Source: Chromatiales bacterium (GTDB lineage: Bacteria; Pseudomonadota; Gammaproteobacteria; Steroidobacterales; GCA-2729495). Taken from it: a stretch of DNA of 63,731 nucleotides. Shown here piece after piece: positions 1-8,113 of this stretch (its first letter is position 1; every line of letters begins with the position of its first letter). The stretch lies in the NCBI GenBank assembly GCA_016789885.1, contig JAEUPZ010000021.1, positions 1 through 63,731 of the forward strand, written 5' to 3'. A program made the translations under genes and the position numbers. The notes beneath the pieces are model-generated. The model searched no databases and was not told the DNA's origin. It was given only the letters and a program-made list of their open reading frames with translations.

Positions 1-351
1 CATCACCGGGCCCAGCCACTCCTTCGGCGCCTCGAGGAACTTCGGGAAGTTCTTCGCGGTGTAGTCGAGGATGTAGCGGGGCAGGTCGTCGACGCCGTTC
101 ATCAGCTTCATGCTGTGGCTGTGGAAGGTCATGACGCCGGGACTTGCACCCATCTCCATGAAGGGCGACCAGCCGGCAACGCGGGTCCACGAGGTGACGC
201 TCGAGGCCGAGGTGATCTTCGGGTCGAGGAGCTCGCTCTTGCGGCCCTGGATGCCCCACAGCTCGGCGTGCTGGTCCTTGTCGCCGCTGGAGTACATGGG
301 GTACTCGGAGCGCGTGAGCTCGGGGGGCGTGACGATGTAGAAGTTCCACAT
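1..351 (-). pseudogene. DUF1838 family protein, C-terminal part only (truncated at both ends)
   Basis: The frame runs off the window at base 1 and opens with a Met at 351 that is probably internal. It begins MWNFYIVTPPELTRSEYPMY and continues through SWTRVAGWSPFMEMG to LPRYILDY near the edge. These stretches match the C-terminal half of DUF1838 proteins (a W-x-R-x-G-W-x-P-x-M core followed by a leucine/proline-rich end). The N-terminal half is absent: upstream sequence abruptly becomes an HNH nuclease remnant in another frame. DUF1838 function is unknown. The visible part could be expressed only if the internal Met serves as a start, so I treat it as a remnant. Confidence 0.6.
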
Positions 352-355
352 CGTT

Positions 356-783
356 GATGTTCCCGGAACGCCACTTGGCCGGGTGCACGGTGGCGGCCAG
401 GTGCGAGCTGCTGCCCGCGTTGCCCCGCAGGCAGGCGGCCATGAAGTTGTGGCCGAGATCGGTCGGGTAGCGGGACCACGCGACGAAGTGGTCAAGATGC
501 AGCGGGCGTGGCGGACGGCCCTCGCAGCAGAAACACAGACCACCCTGCCGGTCGTGCAGGACGTCGAGGAAGTTCGCGAGGAACTGCCGGGACGAGCCGA
601 AAAGGAACTCGGAGAGATCGCCGTCGGAGCCGAGCTGGTCGCGGTTGGTCCGGATGTCCGCGATCTGCCGGATCCACCCGGCGTCGACGAGCGAGATGAT
701 CAGGGATTGGAACACGCGGAAGCCTTGCGGCACACCGGGCTTCAGCGCGATGGCCTCTTCGGAGACCGGCCGGCGCCGCCCGC
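356..783 (-). pseudogene. HNH endonuclease remnant
   Basis: One minus-strand frame keeps a recognisable HNH nuclease. It shows FLFGSSRQFLANFLDVL, then GGLCFCCEGRPPRPLHLDHF, then AWSRYPTDLGHNFMAACLRG and NAGSSSHLAA. This is the paired-Cys / L-D-H-F / G-H-N-F arrangement of HNH enzymes. No plausible start with a ribosome site was found. The family's usual C-N-x-x-K segment reads RGNAGS. The frame runs without a stop straight into out-of-frame DUF1838 sequence at about 355. It looks like a dead fragment joined to another gene. Confidence 0.6.
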
Positions 784-920
784 CTGGCGCACGCCCGCCG
801 GAGTCCACCGGCCCTCGACGGGACGCCCCGCAGGAGGGCAACCACCCGCCGACGCCACGCCTTTCCACGGAGACCGCGCCCGGCTCGCCGACCGGGTTCT
901 GCAGGACCCGACGCAGCCAC

Positions 921-2018
921 TCAGTACCGCTGGTCGATCGGCCCGACGCTGGCCTTCCGCGGACGAAGCCTCGGGTCACGCTCGAACCTCACCTCGTAGC
1001 CATGGTCGGGCGTGGCCACCGGCATGCCTCCCTGGATGCGCGGGCGATACCGGGCCTGGCGCAGGGCCTTCTCCAGCGGGTCGGGCACCGACCCGGTGGG
1101 GCTCAGGTTCCGGCGCAGGACGATGTCCTCCAGCGTCCCTTCCGGGGTCACCGTGAAGCCGAAGGCGACGACGCCCGCCGCGAAGAAGTCCGGGTCGCGG
1201 CGCAGTGACGCAAAGGGCTTGTCGGGAATGTCGACGACGATGGGCACGGGCTGGCCGAAGGCTTCGTCGGCGGCGCTGCGGCCGAACCACGTGCTGTCGG
1301 CAAGGCGCTGCCAGGCAGCCCGGTACCACGACGCACCCGCCGGCGGCAGGCCGAAGACCACTTCCCAGTCGCCGCGCACGGCGAAGGCCTCGGCCCGCTC
1401 GCGGGTATCGTCCCGGGTGGTGCCCAGCGTCAGCGCCATCGCCCGGTCGATGGCCCGGTGGGCGATGTCCGCATCCCGCCGGTCACGCAGGCACTCCTCG
1501 GCGATGCGGCGCAGGGGCAGCGCCAGCTGCGCGTCGCCCGGGCCGTGGGCCGCCTCGATCAGCACCACGGCCTGCTCGAGCAGCCGGCGCGCGTCGCGGT
1601 AGCGGCCTGCGTAGTCGTACCAGTCGGCGGCCAGGTAGAGGCCGGGCACCCGGTCGACGCTGTCGGCGCCCAGTGCCCTGGACTCGCTCGCGACGAGTTC
1701 GGCGGCGAGGCGATTGCCGTCGCGCAGGCTGCTGGCATTGGGCGCGGCACCAAGCATGACCGCGTAGACCCGCCGCTGCTCGACGGTGGTGACGGCCGCG
1801 TCGTACCGGGCGTCCTTCAGCCAGCGTCGGCCGGCAGCGATGGTGGCCGCCGGCGACTGCCCCTGCATGGCTTGCTCGAAGGCCGCCGCATCGGCAGCCG
1901 CACCCTCGCCCGGTGCCAGCACGCCGAACAGCAGCGCCAGGGCCAGCGTGGCCGCGGCCCGGGCAGCCCTCAGCGATAGCGCAGCCGTTTGCAGATCTGC
2001 ACCTCGCACTGGACACAT
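921..2018 (-). CDS. Exported protein with C-terminal TonB-like domain
   Basis: A 366-residue protein with an N-terminal hydrophobic signal segment (about residues 18-40, ending in an Ala-rich region). The middle is alpha-helical and reminiscent of tetratricopeptide repeats. A TonB C-terminal-type domain occupies roughly residues 260-355, including FGFTVTPEGTLEDIVLRRN and KALRQARYRPRIQGG. Stand-alone exported proteins with this domain are common in PEP-CTERM-rich Gammaproteobacteria; their partner is unknown. The chosen ATG at 2018 overlaps the end of the upstream methyltransferase gene by 49 bases in another frame, suggesting coupling. A GTG a few codons inside is an alternative start. Confidence 0.7.
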   Translation of the reverse strand: MCPVRGADLQTAALSLRAARAAATLALALLFGVLAPGEGAAADAAAFEQAMQGQSPAATIAAGRRWLKDARYDAAVTTVEQRRVYAVMLGAAPNASSLRDGNRLAAELVASESRALGADSVDRVPGLYLAADWYDYAGRYRDARRLLEQAVVLIEAAHGPGDAQLALPLRRIAEECLRDRRDADIAHRAIDRAMALTLGTTRDDTRERAEAFAVRGDWEVVFGLPPAGASWYRAAWQRLADSTWFGRSAADEAFGQPVPIVVDIPDKPFASLRRDPDFFAAGVVAFGFTVTPEGTLEDIVLRRNLSPTGSVPDPLEKALRQARYRPRIQGGMPVATPDHGYEVRFERDPRLRPRKASVGPIDQRY

Positions 2019-2953
2019 TTGGGCGCGGCGCCGCAAATGTCGCCGCGGTCGGCGGCCATGAAAAGGCGGAAGAGGTTTTCCGCATAGCGCGCGGGCACGT
2101 CGGCATGCCGGGCCCACTCGGCCAGCACCTGGCCTGCGTCGGCGGCATCGGGAATGACGTGGCTGATGCCGAGCCGGCCGGGACCCACCAGCTTCGCAAG
2201 CAGGTCCGGCGCCGCCAGCTTCACCGCCACGGGCGCATCACCGGCCGCACTGATCAGCGCCTCGTAGTCGACCTTGTGGCGGCCCAGCGTCGCCTGCACC
2301 TGGGCGAGGAGCGTCTTCGTGTGCAGGTGCGCCCGGTTCCGCCGCAGCCAGTAGTAGGCCTGGGTCATGCCACCGCCGACGATATCCGGCAGGTCCTCGA
2401 ACTCCTCCCGCGAGAAGAAGCGCTCCTGCAGCTCGGGCGCGAAGAACGCCAGGATGTCCTCGCGGCTGACGCGCCGCGGCCCCATTTTGCCGTTCTGCTG
2501 GCCGGGGAAGCGCGGGTGCCAGTGCAGCAGCACGAAGTCGCCGTCGTCGGCGAGTGCGGCCATGATCCGCTCGCGGTAGGCCGGGTAGCGCACCGGGTCC
2601 ATGTTGTGCAGCAGGCCGTGGTCGAGGACCAGGTCGTACTGCTGCGGCACGACCCACTCGGTGATGTCGGCCTCGACGGGCGTCACGCCCACGCCGGCGT
2701 CCTTCGCCCGTCCTTGGGTGAACTCCAGCGCCTTGGGCATGAAGTCGAGGGCCGTGACGTCCCAGCCGCGCTTCGCGAGGTACACCGAGTCGGTGCCCGC
2801 GCCGCAGCCGATGTCGAGCGCCCGGCCGGGCTTGCGCCGCTGGCAGATCTCGGCGAGGAACAGCGTCGGCTCGTCGTGGGCCCAGGGCAGGTCCTGCCAG
2901 GTCTTGGCCCAGCCGTAGGTCTGGAAGAAGGTGTTCTTTTCGTGCGTCGCCAT
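1970..2953 (-). CDS. Class I SAM-dependent methyltransferase with C-terminal cysteine cluster
   Basis: A 327-residue protein. Residues about 45-160 form a class I methyltransferase fold with motif I ALDIGCGAGTDS, an acidic residue after strand 2 (VTALDFMP) and LVLDHGLLHNM. A second domain of about 120 residues follows and ends in a cysteine cluster, C-x5-C-x2-C-x4-C, in the last 20 residues (DICGAAPKCVQCEVQIC). That spacing resembles the iron-sulfur loop of endonuclease III relatives. The ATG at 2953 is preceded by a G-rich stretch. The stop lies inside the next gene. Substrate unknown. Confidence 0.75.
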   Translation of the reverse strand: MATHEKNTFFQTYGWAKTWQDLPWAHDEPTLFLAEICQRRKPGRALDIGCGAGTDSVYLAKRGWDVTALDFMPKALEFTQGRAKDAGVGVTPVEADITEWVVPQQYDLVLDHGLLHNMDPVRYPAYRERIMAALADDGDFVLLHWHPRFPGQQNGKMGPRRVSREDILAFFAPELQERFFSREEFEDLPDIVGGGMTQAYYWLRRNRAHLHTKTLLAQVQATLGRHKVDYEALISAAGDAPVAVKLAAPDLLAKLVGPGRLGISHVIPDAADAGQVLAEWARHADVPARYAENLFRLFMAADRGDICGAAPKCVQCEVQICKRLRYR

Positions 2954-3130
2954 TGATGGCCCCCCGGGAGATAGGGGGATGGTGCCCCAGTCGGCGCGGC
3001 ACCGGAAGCGGCGGGCTGCCACCTGGCGCCGCACGGACATACCCCGTAACCGGTCCGCAGGACGCCGGCCGGGCTCGTGCACGGCAGAGTCCTGTTTCGA
3101 CCCGGCCAGGGGTGAGGAGCCAGTCCGGAC

Positions 3131-3844
3131 TCAGGCGGTCTGGCGTGCCTTCCCGTCGCGGACGACGGCCACCACCTCTTCCGCCAGCGCGACGTTGGAG
3201 GTGAGCACCGGCACGCCGGCGCTGGCGCGGGCATCGGCCAGCACGGCGAGGGTGGCGAGGCCCGTGCCGGAGATCAGCACCGCGTCGGCGCTGACGGCGC
3301 CGAGGGCGCGGATCGCGGCCAGGGCGTCAGCACTGGTGAGTTCGTAGATGCCCCGGTCGCCACCGGGGCCGCGGGTGGCGATCTGGTGGGTGGCAAGCAC
3401 CGTCAGCCCCTGCGCCGTCCAGTAAGACCGCGAGGCGTCGACGAGCCAGTCGGGATACGGCGCGACGACGACCAGCCGCCGGGCGTTGAGCCGCCGGAAC
3501 TGGCGCAGCAACGCCTGGGTGGCCGTCAGCACCGGGTAGCCGTGGCGCGCCTCGGCGGCCGACACCGACGTCCGTTCGGCACCGGCGCCGGCCAGGTACG
3601 AGGAGCCCGTGCAGGCAAAGGCAAAGGCGTCGAGGGGCAGGCTGCCGAAGGTGTCGAGGGTAGCCGGCAGGCGCTCGAGGTAGTCGACGATGCGCACCCG
3701 CAGGTCGGGGTCGGCGCAGTAGAGGCGCGCGGTGACGTACTCGACGTCGGCCGGCAGCAGGCGGCGGAACTCCGCCTCGACCGTGGGGTTCGCCTGGGGC
3801 GTGCCGACGCCGATGCGCCCGCCCGTGCCGTAGTCTGCTGTCAT
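3131..3844 (-). CDS. Asp/Glu racemase superfamily protein (maleate isomerase / arylmalonate decarboxylase type)
   Basis: A 237-residue cytosolic protein beginning MTADYGTGGRIGVGTPQANP, with the glycine-rich start and alternating alpha/beta pattern of the Asp/Glu/hydantoin racemase superfamily. Enzymes of this fold use one or two cysteines as acid and base. Here the first is present in FACTGSSYL. At the second site, where the family shows a Cys (for example LLSCGGL in arylmalonate decarboxylase), this protein has LISGTGLATL. One-cysteine chemistry, as in decarboxylation or elimination, is therefore more likely than racemisation. Substrate unknown; no operon partner is visible. Confidence 0.7.
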   Translation of the reverse strand: MTADYGTGGRIGVGTPQANPTVEAEFRRLLPADVEYVTARLYCADPDLRVRIVDYLERLPATLDTFGSLPLDAFAFACTGSSYLAGAGAERTSVSAAEARHGYPVLTATQALLRQFRRLNARRLVVVAPYPDWLVDASRSYWTAQGLTVLATHQIATRGPGGDRGIYELTSADALAAIRALGAVSADAVLISGTGLATLAVLADARASAGVPVLTSNVALAEEVVAVVRDGKARQTA

Positions 3845-3891
3845 GGCCCCGGGAGCCTAGCCCAAGGCGGGCCTGCGAAAAAGCCGGGCCC

Positions 3892-3919
3892 AAAAAAGAA
3901 GGGCCGCATCCTGCGGCCC
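3892..3919 (-). terminator. Rho-independent terminator after the 25-residue peptide gene
   Basis: Read on the minus strand, an 8-bp perfect GC stem (GGGCCGCA / TGCGGCCC, loop of 3) is followed by CTTCTTTTTT. It sits 44 bases past the stop of the short gene at 3963..4040 and before the next minus-strand gene, so it isolates that gene. Confidence 0.85.
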
Positions 3920-3962
3920 TTCCGTGAGATCGGGTATGCCCCAACCTTCTTCCATGCACTGC

Positions 3963-4040
3963 TCAGCAGCGGGGAGGCATCTCCACCGTCAGTCCGAGAA
4001 GCGAAGGGTTGCGGCACACCGTCACAATCTCACTAGACAT
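3963..4040 (-). CDS. 25-residue peptide with unusually strong expression signals
   Basis: ATG at 4040, TGA at 3963. The product starts MSSEIVTVCRNPSLL and ends TVEMPPRC, with cysteines at positions 9 and 25 (the last residue). The ribosome site is exceptional: AAGGAGGTGATC, a 12-base perfect complement to the 16S rRNA 3' end, with 7 bases between GGAGG and ATG. A sigma-70-like promoter lies just upstream and a strong terminator just downstream, so this is a complete transcription unit of roughly 150-180 bases. I recognise no family. It could be a modified-peptide precursor, a small toxin or a regulator. No maturation gene is obvious next to it. Confidence 0.7.
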   Translation of the reverse strand: MSSEIVTVCRNPSLLGLTVEMPPRC

Positions 4041-4075
4041 TGGATCACCTCCTTTTAAATGGTGGGGACGCCCTG

Positions 4076-4105
4076 AGTATCGGGCCGGCCCGCGGCGGAT
4101 TTCAA
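4076..4105 (-). promoter_or_regulatory. Sigma-70-like promoter for the 25-residue peptide
   Basis: On the minus strand, TTGAAA (4105-4100) and GATACT (4081-4076) are separated by 18 bases. Transcription would start near 4069, giving a leader of about 29 bases that holds the perfect Shine-Dalgarno. Confidence 0.6.
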
Positions 4106-4168
4106 GATGCCGTCCGCAAAAAATGGCGCTGCTGCGCGTCGCTGCGCGGTCTGTGACCGGCGCCCGGT

Positions 4169-5113
4169 TCAGCGCCGGGCGGCAGCCACCGCAGCCGCAT
4201 CGGCCTCGGACCGCTCGCCCCGCTCCGGCGCCCGGGCCACCAAGGCCATCAGCGCCGCGAAGGCGACGAGGATCGCCACGTTGGTCAACGGGTACTCGTA
4301 GGGCTTGACCCAGATTTCCGGGTACCAGCGCCAGGCCGCCGCCATCTCGACGGCGAGCCACAGGATGCCGCCGGTGGGAATGGCGTAGCGCACGGCACCG
4401 GCCATCGCGCGGTACTTCACGAGCTTGAAGAACGTCAGGTAAAGGCCCCAGGCGATGACGCCGTAGAAGAGCCCCATCGTCACCGGGTGCCTGAACCCGA
4501 GCACCCGCGGGTCGAAGGCCAGGATGATGGCGATGTACATGAACCAGCTGACGAAGACCGTCTCGATGGCCGTGATGCGCGCGAACTGCCGGCGGTAGCC
4601 CGGCGTCGGCTTGTTGGGACGCAGGCGGAAGTGCCGGTGGAACCACAGGAACATGCGGCAGCGCGTTTCCTTGTTGGCCCCCAGGAAGACGAGGTTCGCC
4701 AGCAGGATGACCGCCGTCGACTCCATCAGCAGCAGCCCCGGGGTCAGCGCTGGCACGCCGTTGCTCATGAGGGTGGGAATGGCCAGCGACTCGGAGAAGC
4801 CGTGGAAGGCCGTCTCGAACCACCCCATCCAGATGAAGGCGCCGCCCATGTAGCCGAGCAGCGTGGCGCCGAGTTCGTCGCGCTTCATGCCGATCCAGAT
4901 GAGGGCGCAGCCGAAGAGCCCGATGGCGCCCCCCACGAAGTAGAGCTGCTCGCCGGGAAAGCTGCGCATGTTGACGACGGTGATGGCGTGGGCCGCCATG
5001 CGCCACAGGAAGACCAGCACCAGGGCCATCAGGCCGATCAGCGGTGCGCGATGGATGCCGAGCCCGGCGGAAGGCCGCGCATCGGCACGGACGGCAGCTT
5101 CGGTAACGGCCAT
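4169..5113 (-). CDS. Multipass membrane protein, paralogue of 9233..10222
   Basis: A 314-residue protein with about seven to eight predicted membrane segments, beginning MAVTEAAVRADARPSAG. ATG at 5113 follows GGGGAG at good distance. The central motifs NKETRCRMFLWFHRHF and LRPNKPTPG, then HPVTMGLFYG and AVRYAIPTGGILW, recur in the protein at 9233..10222 (NKETKCNFFLWFQRN, HPVTYGIFF, AIRYGIPT), so the two are paralogues with a conserved cytosolic loop. I recognise no named family. Its end lies 64 bases upstream of the peptide gene's promoter region on the same strand, so read-through into the peptide is possible. Confidence 0.75.
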   Translation of the reverse strand: MAVTEAAVRADARPSAGLGIHRAPLIGLMALVLVFLWRMAAHAITVVNMRSFPGEQLYFVGGAIGLFGCALIWIGMKRDELGATLLGYMGGAFIWMGWFETAFHGFSESLAIPTLMSNGVPALTPGLLLMESTAVILLANLVFLGANKETRCRMFLWFHRHFRLRPNKPTPGYRRQFARITAIETVFVSWFMYIAIILAFDPRVLGFRHPVTMGLFYGVIAWGLYLTFFKLVKYRAMAGAVRYAIPTGGILWLAVEMAAAWRWYPEIWVKPYEYPLTNVAILVAFAALMALVARAPERGERSEADAAAVAAARR

Positions 5114-5254
5114 GGCACTCCCCGGCCCGCCGGACGGGGTGCGGGCTGAGGTCGACTGTACCCCCGGAAGCGCGGCTCGCGGTAGCCGATGGCGGCACAT
5201 AAAGCGCCTGCCGCACAGCCAGGGCCGGCAGGCGGCCGGGTACACTGCGACCCC

Positions 5255-6241
5255 ATGCGCATCGGCCCCTACGTCATCGACCCGCCCGTGGTGCTGGCCC
5301 CCATGGCTGGCGTCACCGACAAGCCGTTCCGGCAGCTGTGCCGGCGGCTCGGCGCCGGGCTCGCCGTGTCGGAGATGACCAGCGCCGACCCGCGCCTGCG
5401 CCACACGCGCAAGTCGTGCCTGCGCCGTGACCACGCCGGCGAACCGGCCCCGGTCAGCGTGCAGATCGCGGGCTACGACGCGGGCATGATGGCCGAGGCC
5501 GCGCGGGCCAACGTGGCCGAGGGCGCGCAGCTCATCGACATCAACATGGGCTGCCCGGCGAAGAAGGTCTGCAACGTGGCGGCGGGCTCGGCGCTGCTGC
5601 GGGACGAGGTACTGGTGGGCCGCATCCTCGACGCGGTGGTCGCTGCGGCCGGGGTGCCGGTGACGCTGAAGATCCGCACCGGCTACACGCGCGCCGACCG
5701 CAATGCCCTGCGCATCGCAAGGCTCGCCGAGGCGGCCGGCATCGCGGCGCTCGCGATCCACGGCCGTACGCGCGAGGACTTCTATACGGGTGAGGCGGAG
5801 TACGAAACCATCGCTGCCGTGAAGGCGGCGGTGCGCCTCCCGGTCATCGCCAACGGCGACATCGCCACGCCCCGGCAGGCGGCGGCGGTGCTGGCCCACA
5901 CCGGTGCCGACGCCGTCATGATCGGGCGGGCCGCCCACGGCCGGCCGTGGCTCTTCCGCGGGATTGCCCACTTCCTCGCCACCGGGCGCGAGCTGCCGGC
6001 ACCGGCGCCGGCCGAGGTGCGCGACATCCTCGTCGCGCACCTGTCGGCGCTGCACGACTTCTACGGCGAGGAGCAGGGCGTGCGCATCGCCCGCAAGCAC
6101 CTGGGCTGGTACACCCAGGCCCATCCGGGCAGCGAGGCCTTCCGGGCGGCGGTGAACACCGCCACGACCTCAGCGGCGCAGCTGGCCCACGTGCACGACT
6201 GGTTCGACCGCCTTGCCGCGGGGGAGAGCCTCGCGGCGTGA
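5255..6241 (+). CDS. dusB: tRNA-dihydrouridine synthase B
   Basis: A 328-residue flavoenzyme that reduces uridine in the D-loop of tRNA using FMN and NADPH. It begins MRIGPYVIDPPVVLAPMAG. The catalytic segment INMGCPAKKV with its Cys is present, as are the FMN and phosphate motifs LKIRTGY, IHGRTRED, VIANGDI and MIGRAAHGRPW. Length is normal for DusB. No fis follows, unlike Enterobacteria. Its last 72 bases overlap, tail to tail, the end of the rlmN-like gene on the other strand. Confidence 0.93.
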   Translation: MRIGPYVIDPPVVLAPMAGVTDKPFRQLCRRLGAGLAVSEMTSADPRLRHTRKSCLRRDHAGEPAPVSVQIAGYDAGMMAEAARANVAEGAQLIDINMGCPAKKVCNVAAGSALLRDEVLVGRILDAVVAAAGVPVTLKIRTGYTRADRNALRIARLAEAAGIAALAIHGRTREDFYTGEAEYETIAAVKAAVRLPVIANGDIATPRQAAAVLAHTGADAVMIGRAAHGRPWLFRGIAHFLATGRELPAPAPAEVRDILVAHLSALHDFYGEEQGVRIARKHLGWYTQAHPGSEAFRAAVNTATTSAAQLAHVHDWFDRLAAGESLAA

Positions 6242-7222
6242 GCGCAGCTGGCCGCAGCCAGCCTCGACATCCTGCCCCGCCGACCGCCGCAGCTTGGTGA
6301 GCACGCCGAGCCCGTGCAGCCGCCGCGCCATGGCGACGGCGCGCTCCCAGGCCGGGCGGCGGAAACCGGCGCCATCGACGGTGTTGTACGGAATGAAGTT
6401 GAGCACGGCGTACTTTCCGGCCAGCAGCGCCGCGACGCGCTCCACCTCTTCGTCACCGTCGTTGACGCCCTCGAGCAGCGTCCACTGGTACTGGATGGGG
6501 TAGGTCGTCGCCCGTGCGTACTGCTCGCCGAGCTGCACCAGCTCCGCCGGGTCGATCTGCGGGGCGCGGGGCAGCAGCCGGCGCCGCAGCGCCGGATCGG
6601 TGGTGTGCAGCGACAGCGCCAGCGCCGGCTTCACGCGGCCCCGGGGCAATCGCTCGAAGACGCGCCGGTCGCCCACCGTCGAGAACACCAGTTCCTTGTG
6701 GCCCAGGCCGCCCTCGGTGCCGAGCAGGTCGATGGCCTCGAGCACCGCGTCGAGGTTGTGGGCCGGCTCGCCCATGCCCATGAAGACCACGCGGCGCACC
6801 GGGCGCCGGGACCGCGCGAGCGCCACCTGCGCCACGATCTCGGCGCTGCCGAGCTGGCGCAGCAGGCCGTCACGGCCCGTCATGCAGAAGACGCAGCCCA
6901 CGGCGCAGCCCACCTGGGTCGAGACGCAGACGCCGTCGTTCGGCAGCAGCACCGTCTCCACGGCCTGCCCGTCGGCGAGCCGCAGCAGCAGGCGGGCCGA
7001 CCCGTCCTCGCCGGGATGCGCCGATTCGACCGCGACGAGCCCCGCCACCGCAGACTGCAGGCCGGGCAGCGCGGCGCGCAGCGACCGGGGGAACGGTGTC
7101 GCCGGCCGGTCGCCCGCAGCCAGCGCCTCTCCCCGGGCAAGGGCCCGGAGCAGCAAGGACTCATGGCGGGGCCGGGCACCGGCGGCCCGGGCCGCGGTGC
7201 GCAGGTCATCGAGGGTGCGCAT
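6170..7222 (-). CDS. RlmN/Cfr-family radical SAM methyltransferase
   Basis: A 350-residue radical SAM enzyme. The cluster cysteines C106, C110 and C113 lie in QVGCAVGCVFC. Both residues of the RlmN/Cfr covalent mechanism are present: C99 (GVCVSTQ) and C323 in the AGCGQL motif. The family methylates adenine C2 in 23S rRNA and some tRNAs. GMGEPAHN and LSLHTTDP are also typical. It is somewhat short (E. coli RlmN is 384) and its N-terminal domain is reduced. The coding end overlaps dusB by 72 bases, pairing two RNA-modifying enzymes convergently. Whether it is the only RlmN in the genome cannot be told. Confidence 0.85.
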   Translation of the reverse strand: MRTLDDLRTAARAAGARPRHESLLLRALARGEALAAGDRPATPFPRSLRAALPGLQSAVAGLVAVESAHPGEDGSARLLLRLADGQAVETVLLPNDGVCVSTQVGCAVGCVFCMTGRDGLLRQLGSAEIVAQVALARSRRPVRRVVFMGMGEPAHNLDAVLEAIDLLGTEGGLGHKELVFSTVGDRRVFERLPRGRVKPALALSLHTTDPALRRRLLPRAPQIDPAELVQLGEQYARATTYPIQYQWTLLEGVNDGDEEVERVAALLAGKYAVLNFIPYNTVDGAGFRRPAWERAVAMARRLHGLGVLTKLRRSAGQDVEAGCGQLRSRREALPRGKAVEPVVHVGQLRR

Positions 7223-7313
7223 GGCGCAAGGCTAGCAGAGGCGGCCGGGGGTCAACGACCGGCACAACGGAACTGAACGCGCCCCCGCCGGCGGCTGCGC
7301 TAGGCTACGCGGC

Positions 7314-8081
7314 ATGCCGACCTTCGATCCGCCGCGGGTATTCGCAGGCTACGCCGAGGACTGGTTCATCCTCGGCGTCATCCTCACCGCCCCCGTGCTG
7401 GCCCAGGTGTTCCTGATCCAGCGCAACCGCCACCCCGACAACGTGCACAGCCCGCCGCTGGCCTGGCTGCGGGCCCTGCTCTACTTCAGCGTCGTGCTCG
7501 TCGCGAGCTGGGCCAGCGGTGTGCTCAGGGTGCTGGTCCACGAGCCGTGCGTGACGCCCGGGCAGGCGTCGATGCCTTTGTGGCTGGGCCTTACGGCGCT
7601 GTGGTTCGTGGTGACCGCGTGGGCCTACGTCTGGTGGTGGCCCCGCGGCACCCTCACCCACGGCCGGCCGCTCCACCTGCTGCCCCAGGCCGGCTTCGGG
7701 CTGCTGTGGGGCGTGTGCTCGGGCCAGCTGACGCTGGTGTTCTGGGCCCTGCTCGAGGACTTCGGCTTCGCCCGCTGGGTGACGGCGCTGCTGGTGTTCT
7801 TCGTGCTGTCGGGCTACGGGCAGGTGTACCAGTCGGGCTGGTGGGACATCCATGTATCACCGCCCCACAACATCCGCGCGACCAACGCCGGCAAGGTGCT
7901 CTTCGGCCACATGCCGTTCCTCATCGTCGCCCTCGTGCATTTCACACTCTTCGGCAATGCGCTGGTGTTCGTCGGCTTCCACGCCATCGCGCTGGCCTGT
8001 TCGGCCGTGGCCATGCGCTTCCCCCCGTTCTGGGCGGCCGACGGCCCGGTGGTGAACCGCGGGACGGCCATCGGCGTCTAG
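7314..8081 (+). CDS. Multipass membrane protein, function unknown
   Basis: A 255-residue integral membrane protein with about seven hydrophobic segments. It begins MPTFDPPRVFAGYAEDW. Histidines occur in YQSGWWDIHVSPPHNIRATN near a membrane boundary, and many tryptophans lie in the segments. No family was recognised. It converges on the DUF3429 gene with only 32 bases between stops. Confidence 0.65.
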   Translation: MPTFDPPRVFAGYAEDWFILGVILTAPVLAQVFLIQRNRHPDNVHSPPLAWLRALLYFSVVLVASWASGVLRVLVHEPCVTPGQASMPLWLGLTALWFVVTAWAYVWWWPRGTLTHGRPLHLLPQAGFGLLWGVCSGQLTLVFWALLEDFGFARWVTALLVFFVLSGYGQVYQSGWWDIHVSPPHNIRATNAGKVLFGHMPFLIVALVHFTLFGNALVFVGFHAIALACSAVAMRFPPFWAADGPVVNRGTAIGV

Positions 8082-8113
8082 CCGCCGGCTGAAGGACCGC
8101 CCGCCGGCGATGC

